NCBI GenBank assembly: GCA_034509735.1
Contig: JACGWO010000010.1
Coordinates: forward strand, 11,793,193-11,857,192
Length of the DNA stretch: 64,000 bases
Direction of reading: 5' to 3'
Source of the DNA: Sesamum alatum
Taxonomy: Eukaryota; Streptophyta; Magnoliopsida; Lamiales; Pedaliaceae
Notes under the pieces: generated by a model
What the model saw: the letters and a program-made list of their open reading frames with translations, nothing else
Told to the model about the DNA's origin: nothing
The model's database searches: none
Shown: positions 44,963 through 56,659 of the stretch, in pieces
Layout: each line of letters starts with the position of its first letter
Position numbering within the stretch: position 1 is the first letter of the stretch
Program-made: the position numbers and the translations under genes

Positions 44963-45989
44963 TTTTTATTGGAAAATAGTTCAGAGGGACCAATATGAAA
45001 AAAGAAATACTAAAATTAGGGATGTTGTCATAAAAAAATAAAAATGAGAAATTAAAGCGATTCTAAATATAAAAATTAGGGTAAATTACAACCACCTTCC
45101 CTAAGGTTTGGTATAATTACAAATACACACTCGTTGTTTGAAAAATTATAAATGCCCCACTGAGGTTTGCAATCGTCTAAGAAATAACCAATTTTCGTCC
45201 ATTTTTATGGGTGAACTGACCAAAATGCTCTTATGTACTGAATTATCTTTTTATTTAATTCTTAAATATTTTTTGAACTATAATGCGCAGTGAGAAGTTT
45301 CTTAAGTCTTTTACACAAAGCAACAATGTTGCAATTTGCCTCGACTGATTTTTCAACGATTTTAATAAAAAATTCAAGGGTAAAATGGTAAATTTCAAGC
45401 CTTTGGTTAAAAATTACAAACCTTTGAGAGGTATTTATAATTTTTTAAACAATGAAAAGGTATTTATAATTATACCAAATCTTAGTGAAGGTAATTGTAA
45501 TTTACCCCAAAAATTAAAAGACCAACTATACTATTTAGCTTTTATTTAAGTGTGATACACACCAGTAATACCAAAAATATCTGAGTCATAGTGTTCCTTT
45601 CCTTTGCTCATCAAAATTGCAAGTTGGACAACCACACTGCATGAATGGAAGGGCCAAATATCGTGATAATTAGTACTCTCTCCGCGTTGAACAGCACTCA
45701 TGGTTGTTCTGTTTCTTAAGGCTGAAAGAACAAAAAATGTGACCTCAAAGCTTAGCAGTTATATTTTGTTTCTTGTACGGGAAATTAAAGTTTTTAGTTT
45801 CATTGGCAGAACTAGTCAACGACAATTCATATTTAAATGACCAAGAACTATGCAAAGTTGAACTCAAACTCCTTTGTTAAATTTCCAACTGTCTACGATA
45901 TTAGAAGTTAATATTATTGTAGAATTATATATATATATATATATTTTCAAAATATAGAAATATAATATAGATAAATACCTTCCGATATT
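44963..45989. repeat. Duplicated block, copy B
   Basis: Counterpart of 37034-37542 in the same orientation, about 8 kb away. It holds a MITE (45079-45507) and about 55 bp not in copy A. Just upstream (44820-44960) a diverged extra copy of its first 110 bp ('ggaaaatgattcagagggacc') shows local tandem duplication. Confidence 0.88.
45079..45507. mobile_element. Mutator-type MITE (GGGTAAATTAC family)
   Basis: Termini GGGTAAATTACAACCACC and its imperfect inverse, flanked by taaaaatta (45070-45078) and caaaaatta (45508-45516). It shares its whole plan with 39678-40111. Copy A of the surrounding duplication shows the empty site. Confidence 0.92.
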
Positions 45990-46450
45990 TAGTATATATC
46001 TAGTTGTAGTGGAGAGAATTATTTAATATTTAATTCTTTTACACACAGTCCTCACGCGCAAACTTTGAATGTGAACCTTTTTTTTATTTTATAAATAGGT
46101 GATACAGATTCGAAATTAAGAAGAACCTTTCTTCTTAATAATGAGTTACCCACAGTCCTCACGCGCTATGATTTATGTTAAACGATCAGTTCATCTAAAA
46201 GTTTTACAAGTTTAACTCATTATTAAGAAGAACCATTTCATATTTTATCACACCCACATCTCCTCCCGTGCATAAAAAATCTTTTTTTTTAAAAAAAAAA
46301 TAGAAAAATGCGAATCTAGGATCTCTTATTTGTCCTGGCTCTGCTTCAATGTTAAACGATCACCCTTTTAAAATGTTGAATTATTAGAGAGAATAATCAT
46401 TTCATATTTAATATCGTTTAGCATATCGTTGAAACCAACTTTGATCAAGT
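45990..46450. other. Unassigned region with short repeats
   Basis: 'cacagtcctcacgcgc' occurs twice (about 46043 and 46150). 'cttcttaataatgagtt' (46131) has an inverse copy near 46210-46230, giving a possible stem. No gene. Confidence 0.45.
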
Positions 46451-46460
46451 GACAAAATTG

Positions 46461-46800
46461 GGGCAAAATACTTTTCTAGTCCCATAAGATCAGGTCATTA
46501 TTTTTTTGGTACCACAACTTAGACAGGTGTGATTTCAATCCCATAAAATACGAATTCAGGTACTTTTAGTCCCAAAAAGTCATGAGCTTTGCACATGTCT
46601 GTTAACAGCCATTAACTTGGGACTAAAAATACTTAAAATCGTAGGACTAAAAATACCTAAAATCATGCTTTATGGGACTAAAAATAAATAAAATCATGAC
46701 CACATTCATTAACTTACAACTAAAAGTACCTAAAATCATATTTTATGTAACTGAAATGATCATCTACCTAACATTGTAATTCCAAAAACACATTTAGCCC
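46461..46800. mobile_element. MITE (GGGCAAAATA family), copy 1
   Basis: Termini GGGCAAAATACTTTTCTAG and the inverse of CACATTTAGCCC, with inner repeats of 'gggactaaaaata' and 'tagtccca'. Flanked by gacaaaattg (46451-46460) and gacaaaactg (46801-46810), a 10-bp duplication with one change. 340 bp, non-coding. Confidence 0.85.
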
Positions 46801-46810
46801 GACAAAACTG

Positions 46811-47151
46811 TATTGAATTATTTTCGGTCCTCGGGCTTTATCTGGAGTTGAATTCTTTCGGCATAGCAAGAGTCTGTACATATTTGAAAACTAACTACAG
46901 GAGGTCTCAGGGGTGGCTTTGACCGCCACTGACGTTGGCCGCCTGTTTTTGTTAGGCAGAGCGCCATGGAGAATGGATCTAATGCTCATCTTTTAATGAC
47001 AATTATAAGTGTGTATTTCCGATATTTCCGGATGAATTCACGTACACACGAATGGAGTTGAAAATTGTTGGACTCTGCGTCAGGATTGAATCGTTGCGTA
47101 CTATTATGGATAGACTACATGGACGCTTTTTTAGGTTAAAGTTTAACTACA
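46811..47151. other. Unassigned spacer
   Basis: No gene or repeat recognised between two MITEs. Confidence 0.5.
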
Positions 47152-47161
47152 CAAATATCTT

Positions 47162-47465
47162 GGGCAAAATACCTTTTTAGTCCTGTAAAATTATGGAATT
47201 ATTTATTTTAGTACCACAAAATTTAGATAGGTGGCTGTTTTAGACCGATAAAACATATTTTGCAGTCTTTTTAGTTCCAAAATATCATGTGCCTTGCACA
47301 TGAGACATAACATTTTTTTGAACAAAAAAACTGAAAAACGTGACATTTTAGGACAAAAAAAAATTGAAAAACATGTTTTATGGGACTAAAACAGCCACCT
47401 ACTTAAATTGTGGTACCAAAACAAATAATGTCATAATCTTATGGGACCAAAGAAGCATTTTGCCC
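47162..47465. mobile_element. MITE (GGGCAAAATA family), copy 2
   Basis: Termini GGGCAAAATACCTTTTTAG and the inverse of CATTTTGCCC, with a perfect 10-bp duplication caaatatctt (47152-47161 and 47466-47475). The inner arms ('aaaacagccacctac' and 'taggtggctgtttta') form a long inverted repeat. 304 bp. Confidence 0.92.
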
Positions 47466-47475
47466 CAAATATCTT

Positions 47476-48347
47476 TGATGTTTTTGTAAAATTACATGTA
47501 TGCATCTTGAGAAGTGTCCGTGTAATATACTTCAAGTGGTGTTTGGTGTAAAATTTCGTCGTTAAATAAGAGTGTAATTGAAACTGTCAATGGACCTTTC
47601 AAAATGAAAAAAAAAAAAAAGAAACTATTAATGGACAGGCAATACACAGATCGGGACTCATTATATTAACTAATACCCAGATTCAGACCCTATAGTTTTA
47701 TGTTAGGCCTTGACCTTGATCCATAGCCATTTAAACAAGTGCTTTGGGTATGAGTAGAGTTTTAAACCCTAAAATACCCTAGGTATCATGCATGTAACTT
47801 TGTTCGTTAACTTAAAAACATCAAATTTGTAAACTTATTAAATCAATGGCCTTGATTTACTTTTCATCTAAAATTCTTAAATTTTGTAAATAATTTATTA
47901 ACTTTTTTACATATTAATATTTGAACATATTTGTCAAAGTTTTTCATTTTTATTCACGCAGTGACTATTGCAAATTAAGTTTCTAATAAATGTGAATGTA
48001 ACGTGATAGTATGGAAAACGAAAAAATACGTAAGAAATTTAAATTTGTTAAGCTTGAGTGATATATGGACTCATAAAATTTGTTTGACTTTGAATTGTGA
48101 AAAAGTCATCATCCAGAGTTCAACTCAATTTCTAATGAACCAAAAAAAAAAAAAAAAAACTTTATTCCAAATTTTAGATATGATTTTCATAATTTTTTTT
48201 TCTACCTGTTCTTCAATTTTCGTTCATACCTTAGATCTATGCCAATTACATAATTGATTAATAACGTCTATTATTTCAACAAAATCAAGATTATTATTTA
48301 TATTTCAATAATGTTCAATTTTCACATGGACTCAAATAGCTTTTAAC
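47476..48347. other. Unassigned spacer
   Basis: AT-rich. Plus frame 48003-48257 runs through an A-tract and has no motif. Nothing supported. Confidence 0.5.
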
Positions 48348-48627
48348 AGAAAATTGTAATTTTCATCATGTAACCTTTGGGGGTTGAAATTTTGGTATTG
48401 TACGAATTGATTTTCACAATTCGGTCCTGTAACTTTAAAAATTTGGCAATTTTAGTCCTTTTTGGCCGAAAACATGCATGTGCGTCATGTCGGGGCTTTC
48501 CGGCGAGATGGGACCATAATTGCCAAATTTTTAAAATTACAAAACTAAATTGCGAAAATCAATTTCACATAGGACCAAAATTGCCACCCCTAAGTTACAG
48601 GATGAAATTTACAATTTTTCTCCTAAA
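48348..48627. mobile_element. Fold-back MITE (tentative family)
   Basis: 'attgtaattttcatcatgtaac' at 48352 is mirrored by 'gttacaggatgaaatttacaat' ending near 48617. Inner arms 'ttggcaattttagtcc' and 'aattgccaaattttt' also pair. A target duplication was not found. Confidence 0.7.
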
Positions 48628-49788
48628 AACCTCATATTTTTTCGCTAAAAAATTCACTTATTTTTTACTACTCATAAAGAAATAAATTAATAATAATGTG
48701 AAAAATTAAAAAATTAGAGTGTTAAAAATATATTTTTCAAACTCTGTAAATCAATATGGGGTGTGTTCAGGAAAATGTTGAACAAATAGACTACAAAAAC
48801 TCTTTTCTTTTTATGATAATTCTAGTATTTTTTACTCACAGAGAATATAAATTAATAACGTCTTTTAATTAAAAACTTAGAAGTCTAAAAATATATTTTC
48901 CAAGCTTCACAAATTAACATGCCCCCAGCAAGGGATTTTGTGATTGTAGCGTTGAACAAGTCACTACAAGAAAAACTGGGATTTGGAACGGTTCTTTTGT
49001 AACGGCCATTGTAATATTTTAGGAACGGAGGAACTAATATGGAGGATTAATCTTGGATAAGAGGAAATTGTGTGGCGACCGTACGAAAAACCGGATAAAA
49101 AGCCATTACAAAAAGTGATGTATGTATAGCCGTTACAAAAGTGAAGCTGTTACAATTGTAACGGCCTTTGAAATTCAATCGTGAACTTGTAACGGCCAGC
49201 CGACATTTCAAAGAACTTTGTTACACCAGCCGTAATAAAAAGACAACCGTTACAATATTGTAACGGCTCTTTAAACGGTGTTACAATTTTATAGCCGTTT
49301 TGTATTAAATGTGATTCTTTGTTACAAGAACTGTAGCACAAAACCGATACAAAAACGTAAGTAGGAGGGACTAATGTAATGACAGTTACAATTGTAACGG
49401 TTTTTTTTTTTAAAATATAACCGTTCCAAAATCGTACCAAAATTATTGTATCTAACGGCTATATTCCAATGGTAATATTTCAACGGTTATGTTGTTGCCA
49501 CTAAAGTTGTTACAAAAGCCGGTACATATGGTTCTATATATTATGTTGCATGATGTTTTCAATTTATTTCATTTGTTCTACTTTTGATTAACCACAGACA
49601 CTCTCAATCTCTCTCGACCACAATTAGTGTACATACACTTGTTCGGTTATCGTTAATTTATTGAGTTGCTCTGACCAGGTAACAACTTCAACCCTTTTTT
49701 TAAAGTGAACGCCATTTAGTTCTTTTTATTCTAAATGTATGTTTGCGTATATGTAGTTCTAATCATATTAAGGCAATTGAGAAGATGG

Positions 49789-50886
49789 ATGTATGAGAAG
49801 AACCTCCCGAATAGGGCGGGTCTTACACCGCAGTTTGAGGATGGTGTTAAAACTTTCATAAAGTGGGCTCAGTCCCAACGTTAATATATGGACGGAGATA
49901 AGATTAGGTACTCATGTGTGAAGTGCAAAAATGGAAGGTTCAAAACACTTGACGAGGTAAATTTTGACTTATATAGGTGGGGGTTTGTTTCGGAATATTA
50001 TAATTGAACTTGTCATAGCGAAGAGAGGGTGCAGGAGTACTTTGATGCTGTGATCGCCCCTCCAGCGCAGGAGGAGCAAACCCCATCTACTCAGGAGGAG
50101 GGTAGTGCGCATTGGTGTGATCAACAACAGATGGATTGGGCGCAGAGGGTGGTTTATGATGCAGCCGGGCCGGGTTCTTTTTCTTCTTACGACGAGGGTG
50201 TGCCTGACGATGGTACGAGGTCATGTCCTACATGGTACGGGGATGGGCGATATGATTATGTTTCAGGGTTGTCAGACCGTTTCTTCGATGTAGTGCGCGT
50301 TGTCGACCAGCCGTTGTGGAGCGGTTGTACCCAATCTCAGTTGGGGGCGGTTGCTAGTTTGGTGAATATCAAGACCGAGGGCAATTTATCCGAGCGCACA
50401 AATGATCGAATTTGCCAGTGGCTGATCATATATTGCCCCGCGATCATACTTTCCCTACTGATTACTACAGTACGAAGAAATTAATTAGAGATTTGGGATT
50501 ACCTGTTTAGAAGATTGATGCGTGTGATAATGGTTGCCTGCTGTACTGGAAGAACGACATTGATCTGGAGTACTGCAAGTTTTATGGAGAGGCTAGGTAC
50601 AAGCCGACCAGACAGCGAGACCCCCGCCGAAAGAAGTCCCCGTATGCCGTTCTTAGGTATCTGCCTCTTACTCCCCGACTGCAAAGGTTGTATGCTTCGA
50701 CAACGACTGCTGAGCACATGACGTGGCATGCCACACATCAGACGGAGGAGGGCTCCATGTGTCATCCGTCCGATGCAGAGGCTTGGAGGAATTTCAATTA
50801 GACATATCCCGACTTTGCATTGGAGCCCCATAATGTTAGGCTAGGGCTGTGCACAGACGGATTTGCGCCGCACGGGCAGTATGGTA
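49789..50886 (+). pseudogene. TNP2-type CACTA transposase, part 1
   Basis: It opens WMYEKNLPNRAGLTPQFEDG and goes on VKTFIKWAQSQ, a stop, YMDGDKIRYSCVKCKNGRFK, FDLYRWGF, a stop, then an acidic linker and SGLSDRFFDVVRVVDQPLW, LVNIKTEG, a frameshift near 50430, DIDLEYCKFYGEARYKPT, KKSPYAVLRYLPL, MCHPSDAEAWRNFN, a stop, and LGLCTDGFAPHGQYGKT. These are the conserved TNP2 blocks. Stops and the frameshift make it a pseudogene even without the LTR insertion. It resumes at 52893 in the same sense. Confidence 0.9.
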
Positions 50887-50891
50887 AAACT
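50887..50891. repeat. Target site duplication AAACT (left)
   Basis: Identical to 52888-52892, flanking the solo LTR inside the TNP2 reading frame. Confidence 0.92.
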
Positions 50892-52887
50892 TGAAAGAAA
50901 TCGGTGGATCGTCCCGGGAATTGCGCGAATGCGGAAGCGCGATATAAAATAACATACAAAAATTAAAGCATGCTTTTAATAATAAAAGAACACGCTCAAG
51001 GGGTGTACTCTTGAAATTCCCGGGTGTTCGCTGTATCTCATAATTAAACAACATATAAAGAAATCATGGAGGCCATAGAGTTGAAAATAAAGAGAGACGA
51101 AAAATAAAACGAGACCTAGCCGTTGTCATTTTCGTCTTCAACGGCTACACGCGTTGTTCCCCGTTTTGCACCGAGATCTCGTTCTTGAGACCCTCCAAAT
51201 CATGACACACGATCCACCCACGTATCTTGCACGTCGTGCTAGCAACGAACAAGTGTATATTTTGGAGTGGATGAATCAACAACACGTTATCAATTAACGG
51301 TATTGATTCATCTAAGTTCTAATGTTCCAAGAACAAAAGAACTAGAAAATATTTTTCTTGGAGAGTGGAGAGAGAGAGGGCGGACGAGAGAGAGGGGAGA
51401 GAGGCCGAAATCATGTGTGTGTTGTGTGTGTGTTGGAATTTTATCATCCTTCAAAAAGTTGGAAGCTAGAGGTATTTATAGAGGAGGAGTTTAATCCTCT
51501 TTAAACTCATACTCTAAGAACTCTAATTTGTTTAGGATTTTGACCTAGTCAAAGTCCTAGTCAAACTAGTGTTTGACCTAGTCAAACAAATCCTAGCCTT
51601 CCATCTCTCCTTTCCATCTCAACCGTTGATTTTAATTTAATGGAATATTTAAATCCCATTAAATATTCCAAAAGGCTAAAAACAAATATAATAAATAAAT
51701 ATTAATATTTATTCTAAACCCATTAAATCAACCCTTTAATAAATCCTATTCATTTATTTAATTCCCTTTATCAAATAGAAGGAATTAATTTCTCCAAGAA
51801 AATATAGGACCCGATTAAATCTAATTTAATCATTCCTTTACTCCAATATTTAATTCCAAATTAAATACTAAGTGTGTGTGGATAGTGTGTGACTCTTTAG
51901 GTTCACCTTTCAGCTAGACTTGGTCGGATTCCTAGAATCCGTCCATTACCATAGGTGGCCATCTAGCAACGGTCCATGGCACTAGAGACTAGGTGAAATA
52001 ATTGGGGATGAACATTTAGGCTCTAACAGTACACTTGTCCTTCTGTCTTCGGTCTCATCACTTAGAGTCTAGGGCACGGAAAAAGCAGGTACCCATTTTG
52101 GACCTAAGTGTCGGTCTGTCCTTACTAAACGCCGCAAGGGAAACCTTCCCTTCTGTTCAGTTACTGTGGCCACAGATTTTAGGGACAAGACACAGAGCGT
52201 ACATGAGACTCAACTGTCAATATCTTTTGACAGGAGACAAATCCTTTCTTGGAAAATACTGTCACTCTGTACACCCGAGCTGCACTAGACATGGCTTATG
52301 ACTACTCAAGAGTATTTTGACAATCTCTCACCATATCTAAGATACAGACCTGATGCACAGGTGAACTCAGCAGTTCCTCAAGTCAAAGGACTTGGCCTGT
52401 ACCGTTGGAACCGGGAATACACGTCATACCTTGCTGACCATACTCAAGGTCCTCCGTAAGACGGTTCCCGCGAGTCACCTCAGTCAGCTACTTCCTAGCA
52501 TGCTGACCCACTAACACTGCTTAGATGACCTTCGTCACCCGTCGATGAAATACGACAGCAGATGCTTAGTGCAAGTCTCAAAGGGAATCCCGGTACCCAT
52601 TTTCGGGATTCCTTGACTTGGAGATTTCCGGACTGATTCGGTAAGACTGATTTCATGGACCTACCTCCAAGCGTAGTCCCAGTCCCCGAAATCGATTCTC
52701 AGTCCGTGGGCTTTGTTTGCATAGTGAACAGAAATGTAAATGCAGACATAAGTGAACGTAAACAAAGTATTGCCATATGAATTTTCACTTCTTTATTCAT
52801 AAATGTTTTTATCAAACACCAGAAATTGTCTAGACATAGGTTACATATTCCTGCCAAAATTGACTTACATGGTCACCTATTCTAACA
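50892..52887 (-). mobile_element. Copia-type solo LTR, copy C6
   Basis: The minus strand begins TGTTAGAATAGGTGACC (52887) and ends CTTTCA (50892). 1996 bp with a perfect AAACT duplication. No internal region. It is closely similar to the 5' LTR at 56660-58609, e.g. 'gtgaacctaaagagtcacac' and 'agcacgacgtgcaagatacg' in both. A TATA-like 'tctataaatacc' is near 51478 on minus. Joining the flanks restores the transposase sequence GQYGKT / YSCWHVIL without loss. Confidence 0.96.
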
Positions 52888-52892
52888 AAACT

Positions 52893-54118
52893 TACTCATG
52901 TTGGCATGTTATACTCACATTGTACAATCTCCCGCCGGGAATGTGCATGAAGTCGAAGTACATGTTCCTCACGTTGGTGATCCCTGGCCCGTCAAATCCG
53001 AAGCGTCTGATCGATGTTTATCTGGAGCTGTTGATCGAGGAGCTTGTGCAATTGTGGCATGTGGGCGTACGGACGCATGACAGTGCTACGAACCAAGTAT
53101 TCATGATGCGCGCGACATTGATGTGGACCGTGAACGAGCTACCTTCGTATGGGATGGCGTCTGGATGGAGTACCGCTGGTATTATGGGGTGTCCAGTTTG
53201 TATGGCTGACACACAGGCATTCCGTCTGCAGCATTGTAGGAAGGCGTGCTACTTTGACTACCACAGACAGTTTTTACCGCTGGACCATCCTTACCGCAAG
53301 CATAAGAAAGCTTTCACTAGAAATCAAGTGGAAAGGAAGGTTGCACGCCCGCGACTGACTGGAGAGCAGATCCGTGACTGGGTAGAAGAATCCAGTCTTG
53401 CTGTCGAAGAACCTATGACACTCCCACCACGATATGGTACCATGCACAAGTGGACGAAGAAAAAGCATATTTTGGGATCTTCCATACTGGTCAACGCTTC
53501 TGATACGACGCAACATTGATGTCATGCACATTGAGAAAAACGTGTTTGACAACATATTCAACACCGTGATGGATATAAAGGGAAAAACCAAAGACAATCT
53601 GAATGCATGCAAGGACTTGAAAACTATATGCAATCGGTCGGAGCTTGAGTTGGACGAATGAAGACCGAATGCGCTGCCAAAAGCGATGTATACCTTGACG
53701 AAGGAGAAGAAGAAGAGGATATATGATTGGATTCGTTGTCTGAGGTTTCCTGATGGTTATGCATCTAACATTGCCCGTTGCGTCGATTTCACGGATTTAG
53801 GATGCACGGCATGAAGAGCCACTACTGTCACGTATTTATGTAGAAGTTGATCCCAATTGCCTTCCGTGAGATACTTCTAGAGCACGTGTGGAATGCATTA
53901 ACGGAGATGAGTTTGCTATTCCAGCACATATGCTCGACTATGCTTGACGTCACCAAACTACAGGAGCTGGAAAACAGGGTAGCCGTGATCATGTGTAACC
54001 TTGAGAAAATCTTTTCGCCAGCTTTCTTCGACTCAATGGAGCACCTCATTGTTCACTTGCCATATGAGGCTCGTGTGGGAGGGCCATTGCAGTACAAGTG
54101 GATGTACCCATTTGAGAG
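52893..54118 (+). pseudogene. TNP2-type CACTA transposase, part 2 (catalytic core region)
   Basis: From 52893: YSCWHVILTLYNLPPGMCMK, FLTLVIPGPSNPKRLIDVYL, LIEELVQLWHVGVRTHDS, MRATLMWTVNELPSYGMASG, CPVCMADTQAFRL, FLPLDHPYRKHKKAF. After a frameshift near 53485 come IDVMHIEKNVFDNIFNTVMD and then a degraded part to HLPYEARVGGPLQYKWMYPF. The NDFPAYG..SG.CPVC and LDVMHIEKNV blocks mark the transposase 21/TNP2 catalytic domain. An intact GT donor at 54119 ends this exon. Confidence 0.9.
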
Positions 54119-54200
54119 GTAAATAATGCTCATATATTTAATTTGTTGCACTCCTAATACTCATCTATATGTTAATAATTAAATATATTTTCTTAAATAG

Positions 54201-54510
54201 ATTCCTTCACGGTTTGAAGAAGAAGATGAAGAACAAAGCACACGTCGAGGCGTCAATTGTGGAGGCATTATGGAGGAAATTGGGTTATTCCCTTCCCACT
54301 ACTTTGAGCCGCACGTTCTTTGCAAGCTCAGCAGACCCGCTCGAAACGACAATATGACGACCAACGATGACAGCATCCAACAATCTATTTTCAATTACCC
54401 TGGCCGACCTAGTGGTGCCTTAAAGAAGAGATGGCTAAGTGGTGCAGAACGACATATAATTGAGACGTATGTGATGTGCAATTGTGAAGTAGTCACGCGA
54501 TATTTTGAGT
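54201..54510 (+). pseudogene. TNP2-type transposase, exon after an 82-bp intron
   Basis: An AG acceptor at 54199-54200 joins PFER to FLHGLKKKMKNKAHVEASIV, the usual TNP2 continuation. After a frameshift near 54270 it reads EIGLFPSHYFEPHVLCKLSR and ALKKRWLSGAERHIIETYVM. It ends with a stop after VTRYFE. Both splice sites are still canonical. Confidence 0.85.
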
Positions 54511-54568
54511 AATTATTTGCACATATATATAGGCATAATCTTCGTTACAAGACTGCTTTTCCATTAAT

Positions 54569-54958
54569 ATGAACCATTCATACTGGCACAACAAGCAGTA
54601 CAAGTTTACTACACAGAGTTTTCCGAGCATGAAGAGAGATAAAGCGGATTGGATGGCCGTTTGCAAAACCACGGCTCGGAGAGTAATTGACGAGTCTCGA
54701 TGGACCAATATCGCGTATCATCCAGGTGAAGACATACCTGTCCCTGAAGTTGCTTCGGACAATCAAACGTATGACCTACATGATCCTGATGGTATACAAC
54801 TTTTTATTGATCTTCCAGTAGCACGCCAACAAGGAGCAGGAACTTCTCAAATTGCCCAAGATGATGATGAAGAAGACGAGGATGAGGAAGATAGTTTCGA
54901 GGATTATGAGACTGATGAAGATGAGTCATCTGGTTTCTCGTATTTTGTAACGAACTAG
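54569..54958 (+). pseudogene. TNP2-type transposase C-terminal exon
   Basis: An open frame of 129 codons: NHSYWHNKQYKFTTQSFPSM, then DKADWMAVCKTTARRVIDES, DLHDPDGIQLFIDLP and a strongly acidic tail (DDDEEDEDEEDSFEDYETDE). The short position just after the previous exon suggests part of the usual C-terminal domain is missing. It is followed by a stop and by subterminal CACTA repeats. Confidence 0.75.
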
Positions 54959-55280
54959 TTAATATTGCTATACTTATTGAATATATAATATTTTTTTAAA
55001 AAATATTTTAAAATTTGAAACGACCATTTAATAATAGAGCTGCAACAAAAGTCGTTCCTAGTAGTCTGAAAAAAGGCACTTCGATTTCCCGCGAAATGAA
55101 AAAGTTAGAGGGAAATATTTAATTTTGTAACGACCTTTGCGTAGCCGTTACTAAAACTGTTTAAAATTGAATTTGTTGGCGGAAAAGTCAAAAATTTGGA
55201 GGGATATTGGAAATTTTCATTAGTGTTATTATATATATATTACAAAAGCCATTACAAATGTTAAAAAATCAAAGTGAATT

Positions 55281-55850
55281 CCTAGGGCCGTTACAAATAG
55301 TGTATATTAAAAATTTTCGTTCCCTGACGCGATATCTTTAAATCCGTGTGCTCGATTCCAATCAAACTTGATTATATTTAAGAATTTGGTCTTTTCATCA
55401 CATCTGATGGTGCAATTTCAAATCAGACGGCTGGTTTGACTGATGCACCGGATTCACTCGGTTATATTATGTACCGGATACCATATCTCGACATCCGTAA
55501 ATGATATTAGTACAAACTTCATCAAGTGTATTCTTATACAGTTTGCTCACATCTAACGGTTGGATCTTTAATCTGATGGTCTGATTATTGGGTACAGTAC
55601 AACAATATATAACCAAAGTTGCATCAGTGCATTACTAACAATTATGCATATACAAATTTATTTCATTATGTGACCATATATCAATCCGCATTAAAATGTG
55701 TTGTGATTTATATTGTGTTATTTACACATAATATAACTTTATCTAACATTAATAATTTTGAAAGTGATTTATTATGAGTTTTTAATGATTTTTTTTTTTT
55801 AAAAATTTGTGATGTTACGTTGAACAGGCTTTTGTAACCCCTCTTCCAAA
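55281..55850. other. Unassigned segment within CACTA element 3
   Basis: Low-complexity AT-rich DNA between two blocks of subterminal repeats. No frame. It could be a small insertion or internal CACTA sequence. Confidence 0.4.
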
Positions 55851-56052
55851 ATGACATCGTATTGTTGGAGTATCAAAATTTGTAGCAGCTTTATAAAACG
55901 GATACAATGACCGTTCCTAAATTAGTTTTGTAACGGCCAATTTTAAATGTATATTACAAAGGCCGCTCCAAAAGGTGTTACTATAAATAGGAACACTTAG
56001 CCATTTTCTGATCTCACCTAAACCTCCCCTCTTCTTCTTCTCCCCTTCGCAG

Positions 56053-56659
56053 CTAGGGGTGGGCGAATGGGTCGGGTTAATCGGGTCCCCACCTGACCCA
56101 TTCGGATTAAATGGATCGGGTTATTCGGGTATTATGTCGGGTTCAGGTACCCCGAAACCCGACTAATTTTTTATCGGATCGGGTTCGAGTTTTAAAACCC
56201 TACTCGATAAACCCGATTGGGTACCCGACTAGTGAAGAGAGGAAAAAGTGGATATTATTATTCAGTCTCAGAAGAAGAACCCGAATTCCCCCAATTCTTT
56301 CAGCCCTAAAAACCTAAAATTCCTGCCGACGAAGAACGCGACAGCGGTGACACTGTGACTGCAACAGAGTTGCCGACGAAGAGCGCGACGAAGCCGTGAG
56401 CCGCGACTGCGAGCGTGAGTCTGATTTCTCAAGCCGCGATTTTTGATTTCTGAAGAACGCTGCACTGCGGCAGATGGGCAGAGTCTGATTTTCTGAAGCC
56501 GCGACGAAGAGTCAAAGATTGTAAGCCGTGATGAAGGTCGAAGAGTCTGAAGCTGCAACGCGATTGTGACTGCGCAGAGTTCGTGAGCAAATCCAACTGA
56601 TTTGAGGTGAGCAATTTGGTTCGTATTTTGTGAATTGTAAATTTTAATGGTGGTGGCTC
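56053..56659 (+). mobile_element. Possible hAT-like element start, truncated by the Copia insertion
   Basis: TAGGGGTGGGCGAATGGG followed by 'gggtcgggtt', 'acccgac' and 'gggtacccgac' repeats is the usual opening of plant hAT elements (terminal repeat TAGGGGTGGGC). Next comes a G+C-rich leader with repeated 'gccgacgaaga.cgcgac'. The Copia LTR begins at 56660, so the rest, if present, lies beyond the window. Minus frames at 56268-56722 are shadows of this repeat. Confidence 0.45.

Larger units (their letters stand above)
48962..56010 (+). mobile_element. CACTA element 3, interrupted by a Copia solo LTR
   Basis: It starts CACTACAAGAAAAACTGGGA at 48962, a textbook CACTA terminus. Dense subterminal 'gttacaa', 'cgttacaa' and 'tgtaacgg' repeats follow (48990-49510) and recur near the other end (55015-55280, 55900-55990). 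A TNP2-type transposase is read on plus in four pieces (49789-54958). The right terminus is not found: sequence after about 56010 is unrelated and no TTCTTGTAGTG end is present, so the element is 3'-truncated. It contains the solo LTR 50892-52887. Confidence 0.85.
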
